Notes: generated from the letters alone by a model not told the origin. Shown: positions 16,143 to 24,611, numbered from the stretch's first letter. The stretch is 64,000 nt of DNA from an uncultured Clostridia bacterium (GCA_934274515.1 CAKQTC010000002.1:116767-180766); one strand, 5' to 3'. Numbers and translations: made by a program.

Positions 16143-17900
16143 ATGAAAGAAACGTGCGGCAAAGTTATAAAAGTAAGCGGACCGCTTATAGTCGCAAGCG
16201 GAATGAGCGAATGTAAGATGTTTGACGTAGTCAGGGTGTCGGAGTCGCGTTTGATAGGCGAAATTATAGAACTTCGCGGCGATAAGGCGTCCATACAGGT
16301 TTACGAAGAAACCGACGGAATAGGACCGGGGGAAAACGTATATTCCACGGATATGCCGTTGTCCGTCGAACTCGGACCCGGACTTATCGAGTCTATATTC
16401 GACGGAATTCAACGTCCGCTCGCGATGCTGAGAGAAAAAAGCGGCGACAGGATAGGCAGAGGCGTGGAAGTAAGCGCGCTCGACCATAGCAAAAAATGGA
16501 AATTTAATCCTACCGCAAAAACGGGCGACGTTCTCGAAACGGGCGACGAACTCGGCTACGTTCAGGAAAATAACTTCGTTCGGCATAAAATTATGGTTCC
16601 GACGGGAAAAGGCGGCGTATTGAAAGAGATATACGACGGCGAATTTACCATTGACGAAACGGTGGCGGTTATCGCGACGGAAAAAGGCGACGAAAACGTG
16701 ATCATGTTACAACGTTGCCCCGTCAGAAAAGGTAGACCGTACAAAGAAAAACTTTCGCCGAGAGTTCCTATGGTTACAGGACAGAGAGTTATCGATACGC
16801 TGTTTCCGATAACGAAAGGCGGCGTTGCGGCGGTTCCGGGTCCGTTCGGGAGCGGAAAAACAGTCGTTCAACACCAACTTGCGAAATGGGCGGACGCGGA
16901 TATTATAGTGTACGTCGGTTGCGGAGAACGCGGTAACGAAATGACGGACGTTCTTAACGAATTCCCCGAACTTATCGACCCTAAAACGGGCGAACCGCTA
17001 ATGAAGAGGACAATTCTCATAGCAAACACTTCCGATATGCCGGTTGCCGCGCGCGAAGCGAGCATTTACACCGGGATTACCATAGCGGAATACTTCCGTG
17101 ATATGGGGTATAACGTCGCCATAATGGCAGACTCAACGTCAAGATGGGCGGAAGCGTTGCGCGAAATGAGCGGACGACTCGAAGAAATGCCCGGCGAAGA
17201 AGGATACCCTGCGTATTTGGGGAGCAGACTTGCCGAGTTCTACGAAAGAGCGGGTATAGTAAAGGTAATGGGGAGTAAGGGACTTACGGGAAGCGTAACG
17301 GCAATCGGCGCGGTCAGCCCTCCCGGCGGTGATTTAAGCGAACCCGTCAGCCAAGCGACTTTGCGTATAGTGAAAGTTTTTTGGGGGTTAAGTTACGCGC
17401 TTGCGTATAAACGTCACTTCCCTGCAATCGACTGGTTGCAAAGTTATTCGTTGTACTCTGACAGACTGGGAGAGTGGTATACGGAAAACGTGAGCGAAGA
17501 CTGGAACAGATTAAGGGCAAGATGTATGGCGATTTTGCAAGAAGAGGCGAATCTCGAAGAAATCGTAAGGCTGGTAGGTATTGACGCATTAGGTAGCGGC
17601 GATAGACTTACTATGGAAACTGCGAAGATGATAAGAGAAGACTATTTGCATCAAAACGCGTTCCACGAAGTCGATACGTTTACTTCGCTCGAAAAGCAAA
17701 GAAGAATGATGAACCTTATTCTGGAATATAACAGAAAAGGCGGCGACGCTTTGGCGGAAAACGTTGACATCGAAGACATAATCGAACTTTCGGTAAGAGA
17801 AAAAATCGGAAGAGCGAAGTATATCGAAGAAAAAGACCTTGCCCGTTTCGATGAAATCGAGGCGGAACTTCAAGACGAAATCGCACAACTCATCGGTTAG
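16143..17900 (+). CDS. ntpA: V-type ATPase catalytic subunit A
   Basis: This 585-residue protein is the nucleotide-hydrolysing subunit. It has a P-loop GPFGSGKT (233-240) and a catalytic-Glu segment GCGERGNE (E262). The bulge domain specific to A subunits (about 110-185) is intact, separating it from F-type beta. SMADSTSRWAEALREMSGRL is represented by MADSTSRWAEALREMSG. Three A and three B subunits form the cytoplasmic head that couples ATP hydrolysis to ion pumping. An AAGGAG site precedes the start. Eleven bases separate it from ntpB. Confidence 0.97.
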   Translation: MKETCGKVIKVSGPLIVASGMSECKMFDVVRVSESRLIGEIIELRGDKASIQVYEETDGIGPGENVYSTDMPLSVELGPGLIESIFDGIQRPLAMLREKSGDRIGRGVEVSALDHSKKWKFNPTAKTGDVLETGDELGYVQENNFVRHKIMVPTGKGGVLKEIYDGEFTIDETVAVIATEKGDENVIMLQRCPVRKGRPYKEKLSPRVPMVTGQRVIDTLFPITKGGVAAVPGPFGSGKTVVQHQLAKWADADIIVYVGCGERGNEMTDVLNEFPELIDPKTGEPLMKRTILIANTSDMPVAAREASIYTGITIAEYFRDMGYNVAIMADSTSRWAEALREMSGRLEEMPGEEGYPAYLGSRLAEFYERAGIVKVMGSKGLTGSVTAIGAVSPPGGDLSEPVSQATLRIVKVFWGLSYALAYKRHFPAIDWLQSYSLYSDRLGEWYTENVSEDWNRLRARCMAILQEEANLEEIVRLVGIDALGSGDRLTMETAKMIREDYLHQNAFHEVDTFTSLEKQRRMMNLILEYNRKGGDALAENVDIEDIIELSVREKIGRAKYIEEKDLARFDEIEAELQDEIAQLIG

Positions 17901-17911
17901 GAGAGAGTAAA

Positions 17912-19285
17912 ATGATAAAAGAATATAAGACAATCAGAGAAGTAGTCGGACCGCTTATGCTCGTAGAAGGCGTGAACGGCGTAAAATACGACGAACTCGT
18001 CGAAGTCGAACAAGACAACGGCGAAGTTCGTAGCGGTAAAGTACTCGAAGTAAACGGCGATAAGGCGTTGGTGCAGTTATTTGAAGGTTCGTCCGGATTG
18101 AAAATATCCACGGCGAAAGCGAGATTTTTAGGTAAGAGTATAGAACTCGCCGTAAGCGAAGATATGCTCGGAAGAGTTTTCGACGGTATGGGCAGACCGA
18201 AAGACGGCGGCGCGCCGATTATTCCGAAGATGAGGATAAACGTCAACGGACAACCGATTAACCCCGTAGCAAGAGATTATCCCGACGAATTTATACAAAC
18301 GGGCGTGAGTGCGATTGACGGATTAAACACGCTTGTCAGAGGACAAAAACTTCCCGTTTTCAGCGCGTCGGGACTTCCGCACGCCGAACTTGCGGCGCAG
18401 ATTGCTCGTCAAGCGAAAGTTCTTAACAGCGACAGCAAATTTGCGGTTGTTTTTGCGGCAATCGGTATCACGTTTGAAGAAGCAGACTATTTCATTTCCG
18501 ATTTCCGAAAAACGGGCGCAATCGACCGAGCGGTTTTGTTTATGAACCTGGCAAACGACCCGGCAATCGAAAGAATTTCCACGCCGAGAATGGCTCTTAC
18601 CTGCGCGGAATACCTTGCGTTCGAGTGCGATATGCACGTTCTCGTCATTATGACGGACATAACGAACTATTGCGAAGCGTTGCGCGAAGTCAGCGCGGCG
18701 CGAAAGGAAGTCCCCGGGAGAAGAGGATACCCCGGCTACCTTTATACCAACCTTGCCACCCTCTACGAAAGAGCGGGAAGAATTAGGGGCAAAAAAGGAA
18801 GTATAACGCAAATTCCTATTCTTACGATGCCCGAAGAAGACAAAACGCATCCTATCCCCGACCTTACCGGCTACATTACCGAAGGACAAATAATATTAAG
18901 CAGGGAACTGCACAAACGCGGCGTAGTTCCGCCGATAGACGTGCTGCCGTCGCTTAGCCGTCTTAAAGACAAAGGAATAGGGCAAGGAAAGACGAGAAAA
19001 GACCACGCAGACACGATGAACCAACTGTTCAGCGCATATGCAAGGGGCAAGGAAGCGAAAGAACTTGCCGCGATTTTAGGCGAAGCCGCGCTTACGGCAA
19101 CCGACAAAAAATTCGCGTTGTTTGCCGATGAATTTGAAAAACGGTACGTAAGTCAAGGGTTTAACAAGAACAGAAGTATTGTAGATACGCTCGATTTAGG
19201 CTGGGAACTGTTACGTTTGTTGCCGAGAGCGGAACTAAAAAGAATACGCGACGCGTATCTTGAAGAGTTTTACGATAGGAAATAA
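17912..19285 (+). CDS. ntpB: V-type ATPase regulatory subunit B
   Basis: This 457-residue protein lacks a functional P-loop, as B subunits do: the corresponding region reads FSASGLPHAEL. IGITFEEADYFISDFRKTG, EVPGRRGYPGYLYTNLA and ERAGRIRGKKGS are typical of the family. It alternates with subunit A in the head and contributes the arginine finger. GGAGAG precedes the start. After the stop codon there is a 60-bp gap holding an unusual stem-loop with a C-rich loop, and then ntpD. Confidence 0.97.
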   Translation: MIKEYKTIREVVGPLMLVEGVNGVKYDELVEVEQDNGEVRSGKVLEVNGDKALVQLFEGSSGLKISTAKARFLGKSIELAVSEDMLGRVFDGMGRPKDGGAPIIPKMRINVNGQPINPVARDYPDEFIQTGVSAIDGLNTLVRGQKLPVFSASGLPHAELAAQIARQAKVLNSDSKFAVVFAAIGITFEEADYFISDFRKTGAIDRAVLFMNLANDPAIERISTPRMALTCAEYLAFECDMHVLVIMTDITNYCEALREVSAARKEVPGRRGYPGYLYTNLATLYERAGRIRGKKGSITQIPILTMPEEDKTHPIPDLTGYITEGQIILSRELHKRGVVPPIDVLPSLSRLKDKGIGQGKTRKDHADTMNQLFSAYARGKEAKELAAILGEAALTATDKKFALFADEFEKRYVSQGFNKNRSIVDTLDLGWELLRLLPRAELKRIRDAYLEEFYDRK

Positions 19286-19317
19286 AGCCGCTCCCACCCG
19301 CCCGCCCCGCGGCTTTA
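19283..19317. repeat. Stem-loop with G-quadruplex-capable loop (copy 1)
   Basis: A perfect 9-bp inverted repeat, TAAAGCCGC/GCGGCTTTA, encloses a loop containing CCCACCCGCCCGCCC (19293-19307). The minus strand of that loop has four G-runs with 1-nt spacers, the strictest G-quadruplex pattern. The arm begins inside the ntpB stop codon. There is no T-run, so it is not an ordinary terminator. Near-identical loops occur at 23708, 31907 and 38612. Confidence 0.7.
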
Positions 19318-19345
19318 CCGACAGGACTAAGAAAGGTAATATAAA

Positions 19346-19987
19346 ATGACGAGAATGAACGTAAACCCGACGCGTATGGAACTAAGACGGTTAAAAACCC
19401 GTCTAAAAACGGCAACGCGCGGACACAAACTTCTTAAAGACAAATCGGATGAAACCATAAGACGGTTTATGATTTATGTGCGCGAAAACAAAATTCTTCG
19501 TAAAGAAATAGAAGAAGAACTCGTTTCTTGTATGCATAATTTTATGCTAGCAGGCGCGGTTACGACAGAGCAAGTAATGGAAGAAGCGGTGGAGATGCCG
19601 GGTACGAGCGTAAAGATAGAAACCGGAAAAGTCAACGTAATGGGAGTGGAAGTCCCTACGCTTAAAGTAGTCGAAGGGGAAAAGAAAGAACTGTACCCCT
19701 ATTCTTTTGCGTCGGTCAGTGCGGAACTCGATGAAAGCATCGCAAAATTAAGTGAACTTATGCCTAAACTTATTCGTCTTGCAGAAGTGGAAAAAACGTG
19801 CAATATGCTGGCGGACGAAATAGAAAAAAACAGACGAAGAGTAAATGCGCTCGAATACGTCATCATTCCGCAGGTCACCGAAACAATTAAGTATATCACG
19901 ATGAAACTCGATGAAAACGAACGTTCAAGCACGATAAGACTTATGAAAGTAAAATCTATGCTCGAAAACCAGCAAAAGCAACCATAG
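19346..19987 (+). CDS. ntpD: V-type ATPase subunit D (central rotor shaft)
   Basis: This 213-residue protein has long N- and C-terminal helices that would form the coiled-coil shaft of the rotor. It begins MTRMNVNPTRMELRRLKTRL, a typical subunit D start, and contains RRVNALEYVIIPQVTETI (about 168-185), the conserved C-terminal helix. AAGAAAGGT lies upstream of the ATG. It is the last gene of the operon; the terminator at 20058 follows 70 bp later. Confidence 0.95.
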   Translation: MTRMNVNPTRMELRRLKTRLKTATRGHKLLKDKSDETIRRFMIYVRENKILRKEIEEELVSCMHNFMLAGAVTTEQVMEEAVEMPGTSVKIETGKVNVMGVEVPTLKVVEGEKKELYPYSFASVSAELDESIAKLSELMPKLIRLAEVEKTCNMLADEIEKNRRRVNALEYVIIPQVTETIKYITMKLDENERSSTIRLMKVKSMLENQQKQP

Positions 19988-20057
19988 AATACTGTTAAAA
20001 GTGAGTAAAGGATACCATATCGAGTATAATAATAACCTAAACCAGTAAATCAATAAC

Positions 20058-20088
20058 AAACCGCCGCTTAAATTAAAGCGGCGGTTTT
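20058..20088 (+). terminator. Terminator of the V-ATPase operon
   Basis: The 12-bp perfect stem AAACCGCCGCTT/AAGCGGCGGTTT with a 6-nt loop is followed by a short T-run. Confidence 0.85.
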
Positions 20089-20139
20089 GCCGTTTGGAAG
20101 AATTAAAAAGTAAAATAAATAAAAAAGGAAGGAAAACGG

Positions 20140-20168
20140 TTTACAATCGATAAAAAAATATCTATACT
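20140..20168 (+). promoter_or_regulatory. Promoter of the DUF1275 gene
   Basis: TTTACA, a 17-bp spacer and TATACT lie 34 bp before the start codon. Confidence 0.75.
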
Positions 20169-20201
20169 AATAGCGCAATTAAAATGAGATAAGGATTATC
20201 G

Positions 20202-21074
20202 TTGTTTATGAAACCCGTCAAATTTGTTAGACCGATAAAGGAGCAAGTGTCGCAATCGCTGTTGCTTGCCGTATTTATAAGCCTGTCAGGCGGACTTCAA
20301 GACGCATACACATATTTTTGTCGCGGAAAGGTATTTGCCAACGCGCAAACGGGTAACGTTGTTTTTTTAAGCGTTAGCCTCGTGAGCGGACAGTGGATGA
20401 AATGTCTTAATTACCTGATACCGTTGCTTGCGTTTTTCTTCGGAACGGTGATTGCCGCGGTGTTACACAGAAAACTAAAAGGGACGAAAAGACTTCACTG
20501 GCGGCAGCCCGTGCTTTTGTGTGAAATACTGCTGTTGTTTATCGTCGGTTTTTTGCCGCAGTCGTTAAATATGTTGGCAAACGCGCTCGTATCTTTTGTG
20601 TGCGCGATGCAGGTACATTCTTTTCAAAAAATCGAAGGAAACACTTTTGCAAGCACGATGTGTATAGGCAATATAAGCCGCGGAGCGGAATCGATATACA
20701 GATACATCTCGACTCACGAAAAAAGGCTGTTAAAACGCGCGTTTTTATATCTGACGGTTATTTTTGTGTTCGGTTGCGGAGCCGGACTGGGCTACCACCT
20801 TACTTCGGTGTTTGGCGAAAAAGCGATATGGTTTTCTTGTTTGCTTCTTTTAATCGGGTTTATGTTAATGTTTATCCGTCCTCAGGAAGAACGTAAAAGC
20901 GAAGAGAAAAAGACGGCAGTTTTAGAGAAAAACGACAGTAAGAACATAAATTACGGCGCGGAAACGGAACGGGAAACGTCTTCCACGGATAACGAAACCG
21001 AGAGCGAAACAGAGAGTAAAACCGAGAGAGAAACAGAAAGCGAAACCGAGAGCGAAAAACGCGACGATGAGTAA
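20202..21074 (+). CDS. YoaK/DUF1275 family membrane protein with repetitive acidic tail
   Basis: This 290-residue protein has about six membrane segments in residues 15-225 and the DUF1275 features SGGLQDAYTYFCRGKVFANA and QTGNVVFLSVSLVSGQW. The family is widespread and lacks an established function. The last 60 or so residues are hydrophilic and repetitive, with TESETES/TERETES units; the coding DNA has matching GAAACCGAGAGC-like repeats (about 20980-21060). The TTG at 20202 is best spaced from AAGGA at 20191; the ATG at 20208 is the alternative and would drop two residues. It has its own promoter and is probably monocistronic. Confidence 0.85.
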   Translation: MFMKPVKFVRPIKEQVSQSLLLAVFISLSGGLQDAYTYFCRGKVFANAQTGNVVFLSVSLVSGQWMKCLNYLIPLLAFFFGTVIAAVLHRKLKGTKRLHWRQPVLLCEILLLFIVGFLPQSLNMLANALVSFVCAMQVHSFQKIEGNTFASTMCIGNISRGAESIYRYISTHEKRLLKRAFLYLTVIFVFGCGAGLGYHLTSVFGEKAIWFSCLLLLIGFMLMFIRPQEERKSEEKKTAVLEKNDSKNINYGAETERETSSTDNETESETESKTERETESETESEKRDDE

Positions 21075-21153
21075 TATTTATTTCGGTATTGACTTTAACG
21101 CGCAAGCGACGTTTAATTTAATTATAGAGAATGTTTTTTAAGGAGCAATAAAG

Positions 21154-22275
21154 ATGGTTTTTTTTGAAAACGTTAACAAGAATTTTGGGTTCGTGTGCAT
21201 GAGATTGCCCGAAAAAAACGGAGTTATCGACTATGTAGAGTTAAATCGCATGGTCGATTATTTTATAGATAACGGGTTTAACTACTTCGATACGGCGCGC
21301 GGATACCACGAGGGGAAAAGCGAAATAGCGGTAAGAGAATGTTTAAGTAAGCGTTATCCGAGGGATAAATATATACTTACGGACAAACTCACGGGTGTGT
21401 TTTTTAATTCACACGACGAGATACGACCGTTTTTCGAGAGCCAACTCGTGTCTTGCGGCGTTGAGTATTTCGATTTCTACCTTATGCACTCGCAAACGAA
21501 AGAACTATTTGAAAAGTTCAAAAAATGCAAAGCGTACGAAACGGCGTTTGAACTTAAAAACGAGGGTAAAATTAAACACGTCGGCTTGTCTTTTCACGAT
21601 AAAGCGGAAGTGCTTGACGAGATATTAAACGAATATCCGCAGGTCGAAGTCGTTCAAATACAACTTAATTACGTCGATTATAATGACGCGGCGGTTCAGT
21701 CGAAACTTTGTTACGACGTGTGCGTTAAGCACAACAAACCCGTAATAGTGATGGAACCGGTGAAAGGCGGAAGTTTGGCTAATTTACCCGAAGAAGGGAA
21801 AAAGATATTGTCGTCGCTCGGCGGCGGCAGTGCCGCAAGTTATGCGATACGGTTCGCCGCAGGGTTTGAAAACGTATTTATGACGCTTTCGGGAATGAGT
21901 AACTTTGCGCAATTAAAAGACAATATCTCGTTTATGAAAGAGTTTAAGCCGCTAGACGAAAGAGAAAAGAAAGCGATAAACGAAGTTTGCGAGATAATAA
22001 AATCAAAGCACCTTATTCCCTGCACGGCGTGTAGGTATTGCGTAGAAGGTTGCCCTAAAAACATATCGATACCCGACCTGTTTTCCTGTCTAAACGCGAA
22101 AAAAATGTATAGAGACTGGAACTCGGACTATTATTATGACCAAGTTTATACCGTCAAAAACGGCAAGGCGTCCGATTGTGTTAAATGCGGTAAATGCGAA
22201 AAAGTTTGTCCGCAACATTTGAAGATAAGAGAACTTTTGAAGACGGTCGCCGAAACCTTTGAAAAAGCCGAATAA
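21154..22275 (+). CDS. Aldo/keto reductase with C-terminal 4Fe-4S domain
   Basis: This 373-residue protein combines an N-terminal aldo/keto reductase barrel (about 1-275, with YFDTARGYHEGKSE and LMHSQTK) and a C-terminal ferredoxin-like domain. The latter has two cysteine clusters: CTACRYCVEGCPKNISIP (about 287-304) and CVKCGKCEKVCPQHLKIR (about 342-359). Such fusions are common in anaerobes and probably exchange electrons between NAD(P)H or a substrate and iron-sulfur partners. The catalytic Tyr is in GYHEGKSE. AAGGAG lies upstream of the ATG. It is followed after 25 bp by the DUF421 gene and may be cotranscribed with it. Confidence 0.92.
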   Translation: MVFFENVNKNFGFVCMRLPEKNGVIDYVELNRMVDYFIDNGFNYFDTARGYHEGKSEIAVRECLSKRYPRDKYILTDKLTGVFFNSHDEIRPFFESQLVSCGVEYFDFYLMHSQTKELFEKFKKCKAYETAFELKNEGKIKHVGLSFHDKAEVLDEILNEYPQVEVVQIQLNYVDYNDAAVQSKLCYDVCVKHNKPVIVMEPVKGGSLANLPEEGKKILSSLGGGSAASYAIRFAAGFENVFMTLSGMSNFAQLKDNISFMKEFKPLDEREKKAINEVCEIIKSKHLIPCTACRYCVEGCPKNISIPDLFSCLNAKKMYRDWNSDYYYDQVYTVKNGKASDCVKCGKCEKVCPQHLKIRELLKTVAETFEKAE

Positions 22276-22300
22276 TAATTTTTAACGCGCAAAGCATACT

Positions 22301-22969
22301 ATGAGTATGTTAGCGATAATAATAAGAACGATAATAATATTTTTCTTTCTTGCGGTTGGAGTAAGACTAATGGGGAAACGAACCATAGGAGAACTTCAAC
22401 CGTATGAATTTGTAATAACGCTTGCCGTCGCCGACCTTGCGTGCGTGCCGATGCAAGACGTCTCCGTGCCGATTACTTACGGGCTAGTACCGCTTATTAT
22501 ACTGTTTATCGTGCATTATATTATGACCGCGATAATCTCAAAATCGATAAAATTCCGAAAAATAGTAAACGGTAAACCGATGATAGTTATCGATAATGAC
22601 GGAATAAACTCAGAGTGCCTTACAAAACTCAATATGGACGTGAACGACCTTATATCGTTGATTCGGCAACAAGGTTATTTTTCTATACCCGAAATATCGT
22701 TCGGCATACTGGAAACAAACGGTAAATTATCGATACTGGAAAACGAAAACGCAACGCCGCCGTCGTCCGTTCCGATGACTATCGTGGTAGAAGGCAAGTT
22801 TATGCGTGAAAATATGCAGTCCGTACAAATGACGGAAGAAAGAGTCCAAAGCGTACTCGAAGGAAAACAACTTAAAGTGAAAGACGTCGTTTTGATGACG
22901 GCGGACAGCGGTTCGCTCTTTGTCCAACCGCGCAACGCAAAATATTTTACTGTCGAGCAAGCGGGGTAG
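22301..22969 (+). CDS. DUF421 (YetF/YcaP-like) membrane protein
   Basis: This 222-residue protein has three N-terminal membrane segments (about 1-85) followed by a cytoplasmic alpha/beta domain, the layout of DUF421/YetF proteins. Family markers are GKRTIGELQPYEFVITLAVA (about 25-44) and LISLIRQQGYFSIPEISFGI (about 112-131). Homologues in spore formers are linked to the spore membrane and lipid handling, but the function is not settled. The next gene encodes DUF4363, its usual partner in Clostridia, only 3 bp away. No strong ribosome-binding site precedes the ATG at 22301; an in-frame ATG at 22307 is an alternative. Confidence 0.88.
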   Translation: MSMLAIIIRTIIIFFFLAVGVRLMGKRTIGELQPYEFVITLAVADLACVPMQDVSVPITYGLVPLIILFIVHYIMTAIISKSIKFRKIVNGKPMIVIDNDGINSECLTKLNMDVNDLISLIRQQGYFSIPEISFGILETNGKLSILENENATPPSSVPMTIVVEGKFMRENMQSVQMTEERVQSVLEGKQLKVKDVVLMTADSGSLFVQPRNAKYFTVEQAG

Positions 22970-22972
22970 AAA

Positions 22973-23341
22973 ATGAAATATAAATTGACGATAGTGATAA
23001 TCGCTACAATAATATTGATAGGCGGAAGCATAGGGGAAACGCTTTATATAAAACACGCGTTCAACGATCTCGAAAAACAACTTACCGAACAAATGAATAT
23101 GGAAGAATACAACGTTAAAGACGTGACGGAAACGTTTGAATGGTGGAAGAAAAAAGCGGAAGTACTCGAAGTGTTCGTTTCCGTATTACAACTTAACGAA
23201 ATAACCGTAACGCTCGGTGAACTCAAAGGCTACGTCGAAAAAAAAGACTTCGAGTCGGCGAGAGCATTGTATAACCGTATCTATATGTACGCCGAATGTG
23301 TAAGCGATATGTATATGGTTAAATTCAATAATATATTATAA
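22973..23341 (+). CDS. DUF4363 family protein
   Basis: This 122-residue protein has one N-terminal hydrophobic segment (about 5-20) and an otherwise helical, charged extracytoplasmic part with EWWKKKAEVLEVFV (about 49-62). It resembles DUF4363, which is repeatedly found next to DUF421 in Firmicutes. The function is unknown, but the adjacency (3 bp) suggests a complex with the DUF421 protein. It ends at the beginning of a large non-coding region. Confidence 0.8.
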   Translation: MKYKLTIVIIATIILIGGSIGETLYIKHAFNDLEKQLTEQMNMEEYNVKDVTETFEWWKKKAEVLEVFVSVLQLNEITVTLGELKGYVEKKDFESARALYNRIYMYAECVSDMYMVKFNNIL

Positions 23342-23345
23342 TTAG

Positions 23346-23421
23346 CCGACCACACGTTACACGGGCGTTTGACGCAGTCGCTGCGTTTTGTGCGCACAAA
23401 CGCTTAGCCCGTGTAAGTCGG
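23346..23421. repeat. Branched inverted repeat
   Basis: TTACACGGGC (23357-23366) pairs perfectly with GCCCGTGTAA (23407-23416), and CCGAC/GTCGG extends it outward across a bulge. Inside, GTTTG/CAAAC continues the stem and encloses two further palindromes: ACGCAG-TCG-CTGCGT (23372-23386) and TTGTGCGCACAA (23388-23399). As DNA or RNA it could fold into a Y-shaped structure. It may be a remnant of a small mobile element or a structured 3' UTR of the DUF4363 gene. Confidence 0.6.
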
Positions 23422-23431
23422 ACTACAAAGG

Positions 23432-23460
23432 AAGCGGAATGATGCATTCCGCTTTCATTT
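23432..23460 (+). terminator. Probable terminator after DUF421-DUF4363
   Basis: AAGCGGAATG/CATTCCGCTT forms a 10-bp stem with a 3-nt loop and is followed by TCATTTTTA, a moderate T-tract. Confidence 0.6.
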
Positions 23461-23616
23461 TTAGTTCGCAGGGGCGCCGCCCCTCGCTCGCTCCCCATAA
23501 GGGCGGCACTCATGGCGCATGTCCGCTCGTGCCGGCAAAGTGCCTTTGCTTACATTAAAAGTAATTACTTTTGTCGTGCGATAGACTTATATGCGTAATA
23601 CGCTTATTGCGTAAAG

Positions 23617-23640
23617 GGATGCAACGTCCCACGTTGCCCC
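23617..23640. repeat. Palindrome of the TGCAACGT/ACGTTGC family (copy 1)
   Basis: TGCAACGT-CCC-ACGTTGC lies within GGG/CCC flanks. Related palindromes with a 1-nt centre occur at 37822 and 45963, also between genes. Confidence 0.6.
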
Positions 23641-23649
23641 TATAAGGGC

Positions 23650-23681
23650 AAAAAGCGAGAAGTGAATTCCCGCTTTTTTTA
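23650..23681. terminator. Bidirectional terminator
   Basis: AAAAAGCG and CGCTTTTTTT flank a 13-bp centre with a partial GAATTC palindrome. T-runs occur in both orientations, so it could end transcripts of the minus-strand SPOR-like gene and any plus-strand read-through. Confidence 0.6.
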
Positions 23682-23707
23682 TTTTTGATAAAACCAAAGT
23701 GCGTACG

Positions 23708-23722
23708 CCCACCCGCCCACCC
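23708..23722. repeat. G-quadruplex-capable motif (copy 2)
   Basis: CCCACCCGCCCACCC has four C-runs with 1-nt spacers; the minus strand is a strict G-quadruplex pattern. It lies in the presumed 3' UTR of the minus-strand SPOR-like gene. CCAAAGT occurs on both sides (23694-23700 and 23721-23727). Confidence 0.65.
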
Positions 23723-23780
23723 AAAGTAATGTTGAGCATTGAAGTGGATTTTTTTGAAAGCGAATAGGTAAAAAGCGCTA

Positions 23781-24515
23781 TTACGAAAAAGCGTCTTTCG
23801 CCGTAAAAAGGACGGAACAAAGCATATGACGGGTTTGGAAGAGTAGAGCGGTTCGTTCGGTCGTGCCTACGTTAAGCGAAGTTAGACAAGAAATTATAAA
23901 AGCGACGAGAGATTTCTCTTTGTCGTTTTTCGTTTCCAAGGCGGAAAAACGTACCAGATAACCGTCTTTCACGGCAGAAAGCGAACTTTCGGAAAAGGTT
24001 CCGCCGTCTATATTGTCAAGACAGACGCTTGTTTCGCGGAAAAATTCGTCGATAAGGTTGGCGAGTTCGGAGTTCGAAGATTTGTAGTTTAGAGTATAGA
24101 CGTAGTAGAGATTGTTTTTTTTAGATACGGTTTCCGCCGTCGGTTTGTCTTGATAAATACCGTAAATTACGATATAATCGCCGTTTTCGGTAAAAAGATA
24201 CCCGGCACCGCCGCCGTTTTCGGCGAGTAAAACGCCGGCATGCGCCATATCTCGCGTCGGGAACGACCTTACGACCGCATAATATGTATATGAATGGCTT
24301 TTAATAATCGACGAAATAACTTCTCTTATTTTGCCTTTCGAAAAAAAATCAACGCACAAAAAAAGTATCGCAAAACATAAAATCGTCGCGATTACAACGG
24401 TAAAAACTTTTCTTTTTTTCGGCGATTTGTTTTCTTCTTTACATTTTTTCGGCTCTTTAGGAGGTTCTTCACCCGTCGGGCGATACAAAAACCGAGAATA
24501 ATCTATTTCGTCCAT
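23781..24515 (-). CDS. Single-pass membrane protein with SPOR-like domain
   Basis: This 244-residue protein has a Lys/Pro/Glu-rich cytoplasmic head (about 1-35), one membrane segment (about 37-58) and an extracytoplasmic part. Residues about 77-135 (YYAVVRSFPTRDMAHAGV, then ENGGGAGYLF and YIVIYGIYQDKPTAETVSK) have the pattern of a SPOR domain, which binds denuded peptidoglycan at division or sporulation septa. The rest is not recognised. A role in the cell wall or sporulation is inference. It is divergent from the dCMP deaminase gene with about 96 bp between. No Shine-Dalgarno was clearly seen for the ATG at 24515. Confidence 0.65.
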   Translation of the reverse strand: MDEIDYSRFLYRPTGEEPPKEPKKCKEENKSPKKRKVFTVVIATILCFAILFLCVDFFSKGKIREVISSIIKSHSYTYYAVVRSFPTRDMAHAGVLLAENGGGAGYLFTENGDYIVIYGIYQDKPTAETVSKKNNLYYVYTLNYKSSNSELANLIDEFFRETSVCLDNIDGGTFSESSLSAVKDGYLVRFSALETKNDKEKSLVAFIISCLTSLNVGTTERTALLFQTRHMLCSVLFTAKDAFS

Positions 24516-24553
24516 ATAGTATTAAAATATGCCCTATTCGCTCAAAAAATGTA

Positions 24554-24583
24554 TTGCAAACAAGCGCGTGTCTGTGGTACAAT
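24554..24583 (+). promoter_or_regulatory. Promoter of dCMP deaminase operon
   Basis: TTGCAA, an 18-bp spacer and TACAAT, 29 bp before the start codon at 24612, where ACGGAGAAA serves as ribosome-binding site. Confidence 0.65.
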
Positions 24584-24611
24584 ATTATAATAATTATACG
24601 GAGAAAATGCT

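Larger units (their letters stand above)
23342..23780. other. Non-coding region with several palindromes
   Basis: No credible gene lies in this 439-bp stretch. It holds, in order, a branched inverted repeat (23346-23421), a terminator-like hairpin (23432-23460), a GC-rich stretch with small inverted repeats (23465-23560), a palindrome (23617-23640), a second terminator (23650-23681) and a G-quadruplex-capable motif (23708-23722). The base composition is unlike that of the flanking genes. Confidence 0.7.

Noticed and set aside
23587..23820. A 77-codon minus-strand frame over the non-coding block
   Set aside because: It runs through terminators and palindromes, overlaps the SPOR-like gene and has no ribosome-binding site or recognisable sequence.
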